58,674 nt of DNA, taken from positions 1 to 58,674 of the forward strand of contig CAYPYG010000016.1 of assembly GCA_964415175.1 (NCBI GenBank), in the 5' to 3' direction. Below are positions 49,300 to 56,531 of this stretch, piece after piece. The number at the start of each line of letters is the position of its first letter. The first letter of the stretch is position 1. Source of the DNA: UBA2231 sp964415175 (GTDB lineage: Bacteria > Elusimicrobiota > Elusimicrobia > Elusimicrobiales > UBA9959). The notes under the pieces are model-generated. The model was not told the origin of the DNA, made no database searches, and saw nothing but the letters and a program-made list of their open reading frames with translations. A program made the position numbers and the translations under genes.

Positions 49300-50452
49300 G
49301 CCCCGCCGTCTTCCGTCCCGACGCTTCGTAAAGCCCCATCAGGAAGGTCATAAGCGACCAGGTGATGAAAGTATAGAAATGTGACTCGAATATCCCCGAT
49401 ATCGAAAGGTTCACCAGCGCGGCGAAAAGACCGGCGGCGTAGACCAGGCGCAAAGGGTCCGTCTCCGCGCGCGCCGCGAGGAAATACTTCCGCAGGAAGT
49501 ATCCGAAAACAAAAAGCATGAGCAGCAGACCGACGGTCCCTTCCTCGGCCGCGGCGTTGATATACACGTTGTGCGCGTGGGAAGCCACGTCGGTATAGCC
49601 AGAAGCCTTGTAAGGCGCCATATAATCCGGAAGCCGCCTCGGTCCCAGTCCGAAGACCGGGTTCTCCCCGTAGGCTTTAAGCCCCACGCTCCAGATATGG
49701 AGACGCAGCTGGTGATGCCCCATGGCGAAAGTGCCGGCGATCCTGTCGAGCAGCGGACTATAGGCGAGGATAACCAGCAGACCTCCCGCCGCGCCCGCCG
49801 TCAGAAAGCGCAGAAAAGTCCTCCGGGACTTGAAGAAGGCCAGCGCGCCGCAGGCGGCCAGGTAACTTATCAGGTAAGTGCGGGACCCCGTCATAAGTAC
49901 GCCGGCGGAAAGCGCGGCGAAAAATAAATACGCCCTGCGGGAATAGAAAAGCCCGGCGGAAAGCGCCAGCACCCCCACGGTGGAGAGATAACCGCAATAG
50001 CGCAGGGGATGGCTGGAGAACCCGCGGAACCGGCCGTCCGGGGTGAACATATCCCTGTATATCACCGGAAAACCGGCGTAGCGCTGGAGCAGCCCGTAGA
50101 CTATCACCGCGATGTTGACCCAGAAAAGGATACGAAGCGTCCGGGCCAGGACCCTGTTCTCCAGGGGGAGCCCGCCCACGGTGAAGTAGGGGGTCTTGTC
50201 CCACAGGCTCCTGCCGAACTGCCCCCAGAGCCCGTTGGCCATCGCCGCCAGGGTCTGCCAGGCGAATATCGCCGCGAAAAAAAGGAAGTCTCCGGGAACA
50301 AGACCGTTATCCCTGGAGCGGGCATAACGATAGAAAAAGAGCAGGAGGAGGCCCATCATCGCCACCGCCGAAGCCGATATGGAGATCGGGATGGAGAGGG
50401 CGTAAAGGTAGACCAGGGTCTCGGGGCGCAGTATGGATCGCAGAACGGTCAT
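49289..50452 (-). CDS. O-antigen ligase/polymerase family protein (Wzy_C)
   Basis: Multi-spanning inner-membrane protein of 387 aa with about 11 helices. The signature YTDVASHAHNVYINAAAEEG (about 295-314) with the conserved H and the following hydrophobic stretch is the WaaL/Wzy pattern; a periplasmic loop region around FRGFSSHPLRYCGYLS precedes. ATG at 50452 is chosen as the hydrophobic start MTVLRSILRPETLVYLYAL; the frame opens at 50530. Ligase or polymerase cannot be separated by sequence. Neighbouring glycosyltransferases support surface polysaccharide synthesis. Confidence 0.8.
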   Translation of the reverse strand: MTVLRSILRPETLVYLYALSIPISISASAVAMMGLLLLFFYRYARSRDNGLVPGDFLFFAAIFAWQTLAAMANGLWGQFGRSLWDKTPYFTVGGLPLENRVLARTLRILFWVNIAVIVYGLLQRYAGFPVIYRDMFTPDGRFRGFSSHPLRYCGYLSTVGVLALSAGLFYSRRAYLFFAALSAGVLMTGSRTYLISYLAACGALAFFKSRRTFLRFLTAGAAGGLLVILAYSPLLDRIAGTFAMGHHQLRLHIWSVGLKAYGENPVFGLGPRRLPDYMAPYKASGYTDVASHAHNVYINAAAEEGTVGLLLMLFVFGYFLRKYFLAARAETDPLRLVYAAGLFAALVNLSISGIFESHFYTFITWSLMTFLMGLYEASGRKTAGLRP

Positions 50453-50583
50453 GGACGAGGGTCCTCGATAAGCCGGGACGGGACTATGATAGCAAATCGC
50501 CGGCCTGAGAGGCTCCGGCACTAGGTCCAAAGGCCTATCCCCGCCCTGGGCCCTATTTCACTCCCGCCGGCGGCGCCATCCTA

Positions 50584-50589
50584 TATAAT
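50584..50589 (+). promoter_or_regulatory. -10 box of leaderless amidase gene
   Basis: TATAAT ends 6 nt before the amidase ATG; no Shine-Dalgarno sequence. The 143 bases between the divergent genes show nothing else. Confidence 0.5.
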
Positions 50590-50595
50590 AGACTC

Positions 50596-51702
50596 ATGAG
50601 AAACACGAACCGCTTCACGTCTCTCGCCGCCCTGCTGGTTCTCATTTCCGCCGCCCGTCCCGCTTCCGCCTCCGAAGGACTGGCCGTATTCTCCAGCCCC
50701 TACCCCATAACGGCGCGGATCTCCGCCGCCGAAAAGGCCGGCGCCGTCGTCTTCGATACCGGCTTCTCGCGGGAGCCCGCCGCTCCCTACGACCAGGTCA
50801 TGGTCCAGGGCGAGATGCCGGAGGACAGCCTGGAACTGCAGCTGTCGGTCGGGAGCAAGTTCCTTTTCTTCGGCGCTTCCGATAAGTTCCGCCCCGACGC
50901 GGTACGGCGGTTCCCCGACGGCAGGTTCTGGGCCCGCTTCTCCCTGCCGGAGGCCTCCCGCGAGCCGCTGCGCCTCAAGGCCGTCAATAAAGGCGTCGCC
51001 AGGGACCACTCCTTCGTCATATACGAGGTGGAGCAGCTGTCCTCGTCGCGCACCGGCGAAGGCCCCGACGTAACGGGCGGGGTCTCGCCGCGCGACCCCT
51101 CCATCTATGTCCCGGAGGGGCTCCCTTTCCCGATAGTGCGCCGCCAGGACTGGAAAGCCGCGCCGCCCAAGGAGCCCTACGAGGCCCAGCGCCCGGCGAG
51201 GATAACCTTCCACCATACCGCCGGCCGCAAACCCGCTACGGTCGAAGCCGCCTACGAGGAAGTGCGCTTCATCCAGGATTACCACCAGAACGGCAAGGGC
51301 TGGAACGACATCGGCTACCACTTCGTGCTGGACCCTTTCGGCACCATCTTCGAGGGCAGGCCCTTCGGCGTCGTCGGGGCGCATGTCCTGCATCAGAATA
51401 CCGACAATGTCGGCATCTCGATAATGGGGAACTACCACCCTCCCGCTTCCGACGTCCCGGAATTCGGGTCCCTCAAATCCCTGACCGTGATCGCCGCCTG
51501 GCTGGCCGGGAACTACGCCATACCCGCGACGCAGTTCTTCGGCCACCGCGACCTGGGCGCCACCACCTGCCCCGGCGACCTGCTCTACGCACATAAAGCG
51601 GAACTGGCCGACGCTATCTTCCCCCCCGCCCCGCCGGTGAAAACACCCGCCCTCGAACAGCTTCAAAATTGGGGACACAATACCAATTTCGACGGCCGAT
51701 AA
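50596..51702 (+). CDS. N-acetylmuramoyl-L-alanine amidase, PGRP/Amidase_2 type
   Basis: Secreted peptidoglycan amidase of 368 aa. Signal peptide about 1-26, an N-terminal beta-rich region, then Amidase_2 from about 175: RRQDWKA, zinc ligands H in TFHHTAG and H in FGHRDLG, C in TTCPGD, plus YHFVLDPFGTIFEGRP. The last 13 residues (LQNWGHNTNFDGR) are encoded by a truncated GGGGACACAATACC repeat, so the C-terminus was altered by repeat insertion. The domain itself is intact. Confidence 0.88.
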   Translation: MRNTNRFTSLAALLVLISAARPASASEGLAVFSSPYPITARISAAEKAGAVVFDTGFSREPAAPYDQVMVQGEMPEDSLELQLSVGSKFLFFGASDKFRPDAVRRFPDGRFWARFSLPEASREPLRLKAVNKGVARDHSFVIYEVEQLSSSRTGEGPDVTGGVSPRDPSIYVPEGLPFPIVRRQDWKAAPPKEPYEAQRPARITFHHTAGRKPATVEAAYEEVRFIQDYHQNGKGWNDIGYHFVLDPFGTIFEGRPFGVVGAHVLHQNTDNVGISIMGNYHPPASDVPEFGSLKSLTVIAAWLAGNYAIPATQFFGHRDLGATTCPGDLLYAHKAELADAIFPPAPPVKTPALEQLQNWGHNTNFDGR

Positions 51703-51784
51703 AATCCGACAAAATCGTTTGTTTTTCAATCAATAATCGGGGGACACAATACCTATTTCGGCCGAAATAGGTATTGTGTCCCCC
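51671..51784 (+). repeat. GGGGACACAATACC palindrome with upstream half-copy, copy A4
   Basis: Half-copy (51671-51690, ATACCAATTTC variant) inside the 3' end of the amidase gene, about 48 nt spacer, then a 46-bp palindrome (51739-51784) that is perfect to the centre (TTCGGCCGAA). It separates the amidase from the convergent CNNM-type gene. Confidence 0.88.
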
Positions 51785-51792
51785 TATTTACC

Positions 51793-53319
51793 TTATTTCA
51801 GCACCTTATTTTCGAAGGCGCGGAAGATGTCGAAGAGTTGGTCGCCCGTGGCGGCTCCCAGCAGCCGCTTGCGCAGCGTCAGGTTGGAGATGAGGTAGGA
51901 AAGCTGCGAGAGGATATTGAGCTGCAGCGTCGGCTCGTTGAACGGCGTCAGGATCAGGAAGAGCACCCGCACCGGCTGATTGTCCGGCGACGGGAAGAAA
52001 ACGCCCTGTTTCGAGCGGCCCACCGCCAGCAGCGGCTTGGTCAGCGACTCCAGACGCGCGTGCGGGAAAGCCACCTGGTGGCCCAGCGCCGTCGAAAAGT
52101 TCTTCTCGCGCTTGACGACCGCTTTCAGCGCCTCCTCCCTGTTGAACACCGGCTGCGCCCTGTGCGCGGCTTCGAGCACCGCCTTTATCGCGTCGAACCG
52201 CTCCCCCTCCTGCAGGTCCATAACGCAGGCCTCGCGGTAGAGGATATTGCTCAGGAACAGTTTGGGCGGCTGCTCGAACTCGTCGCGTATCTCGCCGGTG
52301 AGCTCCTCCACGATGTCCTCCATCGTCAGCAGCCCCGTCAGCTCGCCCTTGGAGTTCTTCACCAGCGCCATGTGCATGCGCTTCTCCTGGAACTCGCGCA
52401 GCGCGCGTTCCACGTTCATCTCCTCGGGTATGTAATTGAGATCGCGGCGCAGGGCCGTCAGTTCCGACGGGACCTGCGAGAGATCGCAGCGCAGCTCCGC
52501 CATCGCGATGTCCTTGAAATGGACGAAGCCGTCTATGTCGTCGAGCGAGGTCTTCGCCAGCGGGTAGCGCGAGAACTTCTTCTCCTTGACCAGCGCCAGG
52601 TTCTCCTTCCAGGGCCGCTCCATGGCCAGGTAGCAGATGGCGCTGCGCGGCGTCATGACCTCTTTGACCAGCGTCTTGCCGAAGTCGAAGAGGTTCTCGA
52701 ACATCATGAGCCTGCCCAGCGAGATGCGCCCGTGCTCCTGCGACTGCCCCAGGATCATGCGCAGTTCCTCGTCGGAATGAACGCCCTCGCTCTCTTTCGC
52801 CTTCACGCGCAGCGCCCGGAGAATGGAATTGGCCGTCTCGTTGAGGATCCACATCGGCACGAACATGACCGTATGGAAGAACTTGAAAGGGTAGGCCACG
52901 GCCAGCGCCGCGGTCTCGGGCATCCGTATGGCCATGTTCTTGGGCACCAGCTCCCCGACGACCACGTGCAGGCCGGTGATGATGGTGAAGCCCACCGCCA
53001 GCGAGATGGAATGGGTCAGCGCGGAAGTAGCGGGGATATCGAACCAGCCCAGCAGCGGCGTGATCACGTGAGCGATGGCCGGCTCGCCGACCCAGCCCAG
53101 GCCCAGGCTGGCGATGGTGATGCCCAACTGCGCCGTCGACAGGTAGGCCTCCAGCTGCGAGACTATCTCCTTGGCCGTTTTGGCGGTGAGATTGCCTTTG
53201 GCTGCCAGCTCCTCCAGCCGCGTGAAGCGCACCTTCACTATGGCGAACTCGGCCAGCACGAAGAAAGCGTTGAGCAGGAGGAAGAAGAGGGCTGCGAAAA
53301 GCGCGACGAATTCGTTCAT
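51793..53319 (-). CDS. CNNM-CBS transporter-like protein fused to a PTS EIIA (PtsN-like) domain
   Basis: 508 aa. Residues about 1-190 are the CNNM (DUF21) membrane domain with LVPKNMAIRMPE; two CBS motifs follow (about 205-330, VMTPRSAICYL and GLLTMEDIVEELTGEI). Where the CorC_HlyC domain usually lies, the last 150 residues are an EIIA type-2 domain: FSTALGHQVAFPHARLE has the phospho-histidine, and QPVRVLFLILTP the following strand. The family exports divalent cations such as Mg. The EIIA end suggests control by the nitrogen PTS. TAGAAT lies 10 nt before ATG, without a Shine-Dalgarno site. Confidence 0.82.
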   Translation of the reverse strand: MNEFVALFAALFFLLLNAFFVLAEFAIVKVRFTRLEELAAKGNLTAKTAKEIVSQLEAYLSTAQLGITIASLGLGWVGEPAIAHVITPLLGWFDIPATSALTHSISLAVGFTIITGLHVVVGELVPKNMAIRMPETAALAVAYPFKFFHTVMFVPMWILNETANSILRALRVKAKESEGVHSDEELRMILGQSQEHGRISLGRLMMFENLFDFGKTLVKEVMTPRSAICYLAMERPWKENLALVKEKKFSRYPLAKTSLDDIDGFVHFKDIAMAELRCDLSQVPSELTALRRDLNYIPEEMNVERALREFQEKRMHMALVKNSKGELTGLLTMEDIVEELTGEIRDEFEQPPKLFLSNILYREACVMDLQEGERFDAIKAVLEAAHRAQPVFNREEALKAVVKREKNFSTALGHQVAFPHARLESLTKPLLAVGRSKQGVFFPSPDNQPVRVLFLILTPFNEPTLQLNILSQLSYLISNLTLRKRLLGAATGDQLFDIFRAFENKVLK

Positions 53320-53332
53320 CGGAGGGTATATT

Positions 53333-54538
53333 CTAACATTCTTGCCTGACCAGGTCTAAATCCGTCTCCCGCCGGCGCACGACCTTCCAGGAGCGGCCGG
53401 TGACCAGGACCTCGGCCGCGCGCGGCCGGGAATTGTAATTGGAGCTCATCGACATGCCGTAGGCTCCCGCCGACAGGACCGCCAGCAGGCCGCCCGGCTC
53501 CGGCCGCCGCATGGCGATATCCTCTCCTATGAAGTCCCCGCTCTCGCAGACCGGCCCGACCACCGCGAACCGGCCGGCCGCGAATCGGCCGGGCCGCAGG
53601 GGTACGATGGGATGGCGCGAGCCGTAAAAGGCCGGGCGCATCAGGTCGTTCATCGCCGCGTCGGCCACCAGGAAATCCTTCCTGCCGCTCTTTTTGGTAT
53701 ACAACACACGGGTGAGCAGCAGACCCGCCGGCGCGACTATCGACCGCCCGGGCTCGATAGCGAGCTTGGCTCCCTCCAGGGCCGCCGCGGGCTCCAGCGC
53801 CCGGGCCAGCGCAGCCGGCGGGGCCATCTCGGCCCCCTCGCGCGCGCCCCAGCCGCCGCCCATGTCCACATAGGAAAGCTTTATCCCCGCCGCGTCCAGC
53901 CGCCGCGCGAAGGCCGCCATCAGGCGCGCCGCCCGGCGGTAAGGTCCGGCCGAATGTATCTGCGAACCCAGGTGCATATGCGCGCCCGACGGGAACAGCC
54001 AGCGCGAGGCCGCCGCGCGGCGGAACATTACCTCCGCCTCGGCGAAGGAGACGCCGAACTTGGTGCCCGATCTGCCGGTGCTGATGAATTTATGGGTCTT
54101 CGGGTCGATATCCGGGTTTATGCGCACCGACACCCGCGCCATGACGCCGCGCCGGCGGGCCGCCGCCTCCAGCGCGTCCAGTTCCTGCGCCGACTCCACA
54201 TTGACCAGCAGCACCTTCTTCGACAGCGCCAGGTCCAGCTCGGCCGCCGTCTTCCCCACCCCCGAAAAAACGATCCTGTCGGCCCTGAAACCCGCCCGCA
54301 GCGCCCGGAACAGCTCCCCCCCGGAGACCACGTCGGCCCCCAGGCCCTCGCGGGCCAGCAGCCGGCACAGCGCCGCGGACGAATTGGCCTTCATCGCGTA
54401 GCAGATCAAAGCGCCCGGAAAAGCCTTCTTGTACGCCCTCACCTGCCTCAGCAGAATATCCGCCGAATAGACGTACACCGGCGTCCCGACCCGCGCGGCG
54501 ATCTCTTCCAGAGTCTTTAAAGGGAATTTATCCAGCAT
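53333..54538 (-). CDS. lysA: Diaminopimelate decarboxylase
   Basis: Last step of lysine synthesis, decarboxylating meso-diaminopimelate. PLP lysine in ICYAMKANSS (about 49), glycine-rich phosphate site YVDMGGGWGA, EPGRSIVAPAG, and the partner-subunit cysteine motif GPVCESGDFIGED. 401 aa, typical. Stands alone next to tRNA-Leu; the stop is 14 nt from the 5' end of the convergent-side gene's region. Upstream lies a structured repeat that may hold its promoter. Confidence 0.93.
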   Translation of the reverse strand: MLDKFPLKTLEEIAARVGTPVYVYSADILLRQVRAYKKAFPGALICYAMKANSSAALCRLLAREGLGADVVSGGELFRALRAGFRADRIVFSGVGKTAAELDLALSKKVLLVNVESAQELDALEAAARRRGVMARVSVRINPDIDPKTHKFISTGRSGTKFGVSFAEAEVMFRRAAASRWLFPSGAHMHLGSQIHSAGPYRRAARLMAAFARRLDAAGIKLSYVDMGGGWGAREGAEMAPPAALARALEPAAALEGAKLAIEPGRSIVAPAGLLLTRVLYTKKSGRKDFLVADAAMNDLMRPAFYGSRHPIVPLRPGRFAAGRFAVVGPVCESGDFIGEDIAMRRPEPGGLLAVLSAGAYGMSMSSNYNSRPRAAEVLVTGRSWKVVRRRETDLDLVRQEC

Positions 54539-54553
54539 TTTTGTTTTGTTCTG

Positions 54554-54726
54554 TAAGGAGACAACCGGAGGAGGCGAGGCGCCAGCTTAGCAAAACCGCC
54601 CCGGAGCCGCGAACATCGTAAGCGTGAGCGGCGAGGGAAGAGCGGCGAGCGCTATGCGCGAGACCGCGTGTTTTGCGTGCTGGCGCCTCGCCATGCCTCC
54701 GGCATAGTTTTCCTTCCTGTCTCCTC
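54554..54726 (+). repeat. Structured stem-loop repeat, copy 3
   Basis: Outer AAGGAGACA (54555-54563) and TGTCTCCTC at the other end are inverted. Arms GGCGAGGCGCCAGC (54573-54586) and GCTGGCGCCTCGCC (54679-54692) pair over 14 bp; inner arms GCAAAAC (54590-54596) and GTTTTGC (54670-54676) pair; a GCGC-TAT-GCGC hairpin lies at 54649-54659. Same architecture as copy 4 with different stem sequences. Confidence 0.78.
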
Positions 54727-54730
54727 ATCT

Positions 54731-54769
54731 GAAAAAAAGAGGGAGGGCCGTTAAAACCCTCCCTCTCAG
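54731..54769 (-). terminator. Terminator of tRNA-Leu
   Basis: On the minus strand GAGAGGGAGGG, loop, CCCTCCCTCTTTTTTTC. Confidence 0.85.
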
Positions 54770-54778
54770 GAAAACTAC

Positions 54779-54860
54779 TGCGCGGGGCGGGACTCGAACC
54801 CGCAAGCCGTTAAGCACACGCCCCTCAAACGTGCGTGTCTACCAGTTCCACCACCCGCGC
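54779..54860 (-). tRNA. tRNA-Leu (GAG)
   Basis: 82 nt on the minus strand. Acceptor GCGCGGG pairs with CCCGCGC, anticodon loop TTGAGGG gives GAG, and a long variable arm is present (GTGTGCTTAACGGCTT region). T arm GCGGGTTCGAGTCCCGC. CCA is not encoded, unlike the tRNA-Ala here. Confidence 0.94.
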
Positions 54861-54915
54861 GTAAAAAGAACGGACGACCCCTAAATTCTATAAAATCCGG
54901 GGCCTCCCCCGCCAG

Positions 54916-55248
54916 TTACTTGCCGGCGGGCGCCGGGGCGGGCTGCGCAGGGGCCGGCTTAGCCGGCGCGGCCTGCTGCGGCTGCCCCATGGGGTTCTCG
55001 AACACCACCGAGCGCCGCCGCTCCGCGTTGGAGAACACCGTCAGCATGATGGAGGTCGCCGCGAAGGCCACCGCCAGCCACATCGTGAACTTCTTGATGA
55101 ACGTCGTCCCGCTGCCCGAAGAGAACAGCGCGTCGCCGCCGCCGCCGAACATCGCCAGCGCGGAGCCCTTGCTGCTCTGGAACACCACTATGACGATTAT
55201 CAGCAGGAACGCCAGTATCACGTGCAGTACGGTTATCATTGTGTACAT
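54916..55248 (-). CDS. secG: Protein translocase subunit SecG
   Basis: 110-residue subunit of the SecYEG channel with two membrane helices (TVLHVILAFLLIIVIVVFQ and MWLAVAFAATSIMLTVF) joined by the conserved GSALAMFGGGGDALFSS loop. A proline/alanine-rich tail follows. AGGAG precedes ATG. It lies after pgk as in many bacteria, in the glycolytic transcript. Confidence 0.93.
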   Translation of the reverse strand: MYTMITVLHVILAFLLIIVIVVFQSSKGSALAMFGGGGDALFSSGSGTTFIKKFTMWLAVAFAATSIMLTVFSNAERRRSVVFENPMGQPQQAAPAKPAPAQPAPAPAGK

Positions 55249-55265
55249 TTAAGTCTCCTAAAAGA

Positions 55266-56471
55266 TCACTTGGACAGCGCCACCAGCCCGGGCAGCGCCT
55301 TCCCTTCCACGAACTCCAGCGAAGCGCCGCCGCCCGTGGAGCAATGCGACATCTTCTCGCCCGGCACCTTGGCCGTCTTGAGGACGGAGAGCGTGTCCCC
55401 GCCGCCCAGGATGGTGGTAGCCCCGGCCTTGGTCGCCTCGGCCATCGCGTTGGCCAGCGCCACGCTGCCGCTCGAGAACGGCTCCATCTCGAAAATGCCG
55501 ACCGGCCCGTTCCAGAACACGGTCCTGGCGCCCTTCACCTTCTCGGCGAAAAGCAGCTCGGTGCGGGGCCCGATATCGACGCCGATCCAGTCGTCGCCGA
55601 CGGCCATCGACTGCGTCACTTCCCTGGCGGCTTCGGGCTTTATCTCCTTCACCACGATATGGTCCGCCGGCAGCAGCAGCTCCACGTTGTTCTTGAAGGC
55701 CTTGAGGATGATCTGCTTGGCCTCCTCCACCTTGTCCGCCTCCAGCAGCGACTTGCCGATATTGGTGTTCTGCGCGGCCAGGAAGGTGTAGGCCATGCCG
55801 CCGCCGATTATCAGCGTGTCCACCTTCTCGATAAGGCTGTAGAGCACCGGCAGCTTGTCCGACACTTTGGCCCCGCCGATCACGGCGACGAAAGGCCGCG
55901 CCGGGTTGGACATCGCCTTGTCGAGGTACTCCAGTTCCTTCTGCACCAGCAGGCCGATGGCGCCGGGCAGGAACTTCGTGACGCCCGCGGTGGAGGCGTG
56001 AGCGCGGTGCAGCGCGCCGAAAGCCTCCTGCACGAAGAACTCGCCGTGGACGGAGAGCTTTTTGGCGAAAGCCTCGTCGTTCTTCTCCTCCTCCGGATGA
56101 TAGCGCAGGTTCTCGAGCAGCACTATCTCGCCGTTCCCGGCGGCTTTAACGGCCTTCTCCGCCTCCGGGCCCACGCAGTCGGGCGCGAAATGCACCTTGA
56201 CCCCGGCCAGCTTCTCCAGCGCCGGCGCCACGGGCGCCAGCGTGTACTTGGGGTCCACCTTTCCCTTGGGGCGGCCCATATGGGCCATCAGAACGACCTT
56301 GCAGTTATTGTCCAGCAGGAGCTTGAGCGTTTTGAGCGTTTCGCGGATGCGGGTATCGTCCTTGATGACGCCTTCCTTTATCGGGACATTGTAGTCCACG
56401 CGCATCAGCACGGACTTGCCTTTGAGGTCCATGTCCTGAGCTTTGGCCAGCTTGAGAACCGTAGTCGCCAT
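55266..56471 (-). CDS. pgk: Phosphoglycerate kinase
   Basis: Glycolytic ATP-forming enzyme, 401 aa. RVDYNVPI (about 24-31), MAHMGRPKG, KVSDKLPVL, and nucleotide loop GGGDTLSV near the C-terminus are intact. GGGAGGA precedes ATG. Cotranscribed with the neighbouring cyclic-2,3-diphosphoglycerate-synthetase-like gene, gap and secG; triose-phosphate isomerase is not in this group. Confidence 0.95.
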   Translation of the reverse strand: MATTVLKLAKAQDMDLKGKSVLMRVDYNVPIKEGVIKDDTRIRETLKTLKLLLDNNCKVVLMAHMGRPKGKVDPKYTLAPVAPALEKLAGVKVHFAPDCVGPEAEKAVKAAGNGEIVLLENLRYHPEEEKNDEAFAKKLSVHGEFFVQEAFGALHRAHASTAGVTKFLPGAIGLLVQKELEYLDKAMSNPARPFVAVIGGAKVSDKLPVLYSLIEKVDTLIIGGGMAYTFLAAQNTNIGKSLLEADKVEEAKQIILKAFKNNVELLLPADHIVVKEIKPEAAREVTQSMAVGDDWIGVDIGPRTELLFAEKVKGARTVFWNGPVGIFEMEPFSSGSVALANAMAEATKAGATTILGGGDTLSVLKTAKVPGEKMSHCSTGGGASLEFVEGKALPGLVALSK

Positions 56472-56531
56472 ATTCCTCCCGCCAGTTAAGATCGTCCGGC
56501 GCCCGCGCGTGGCGGGCGCCGGACAACTATA

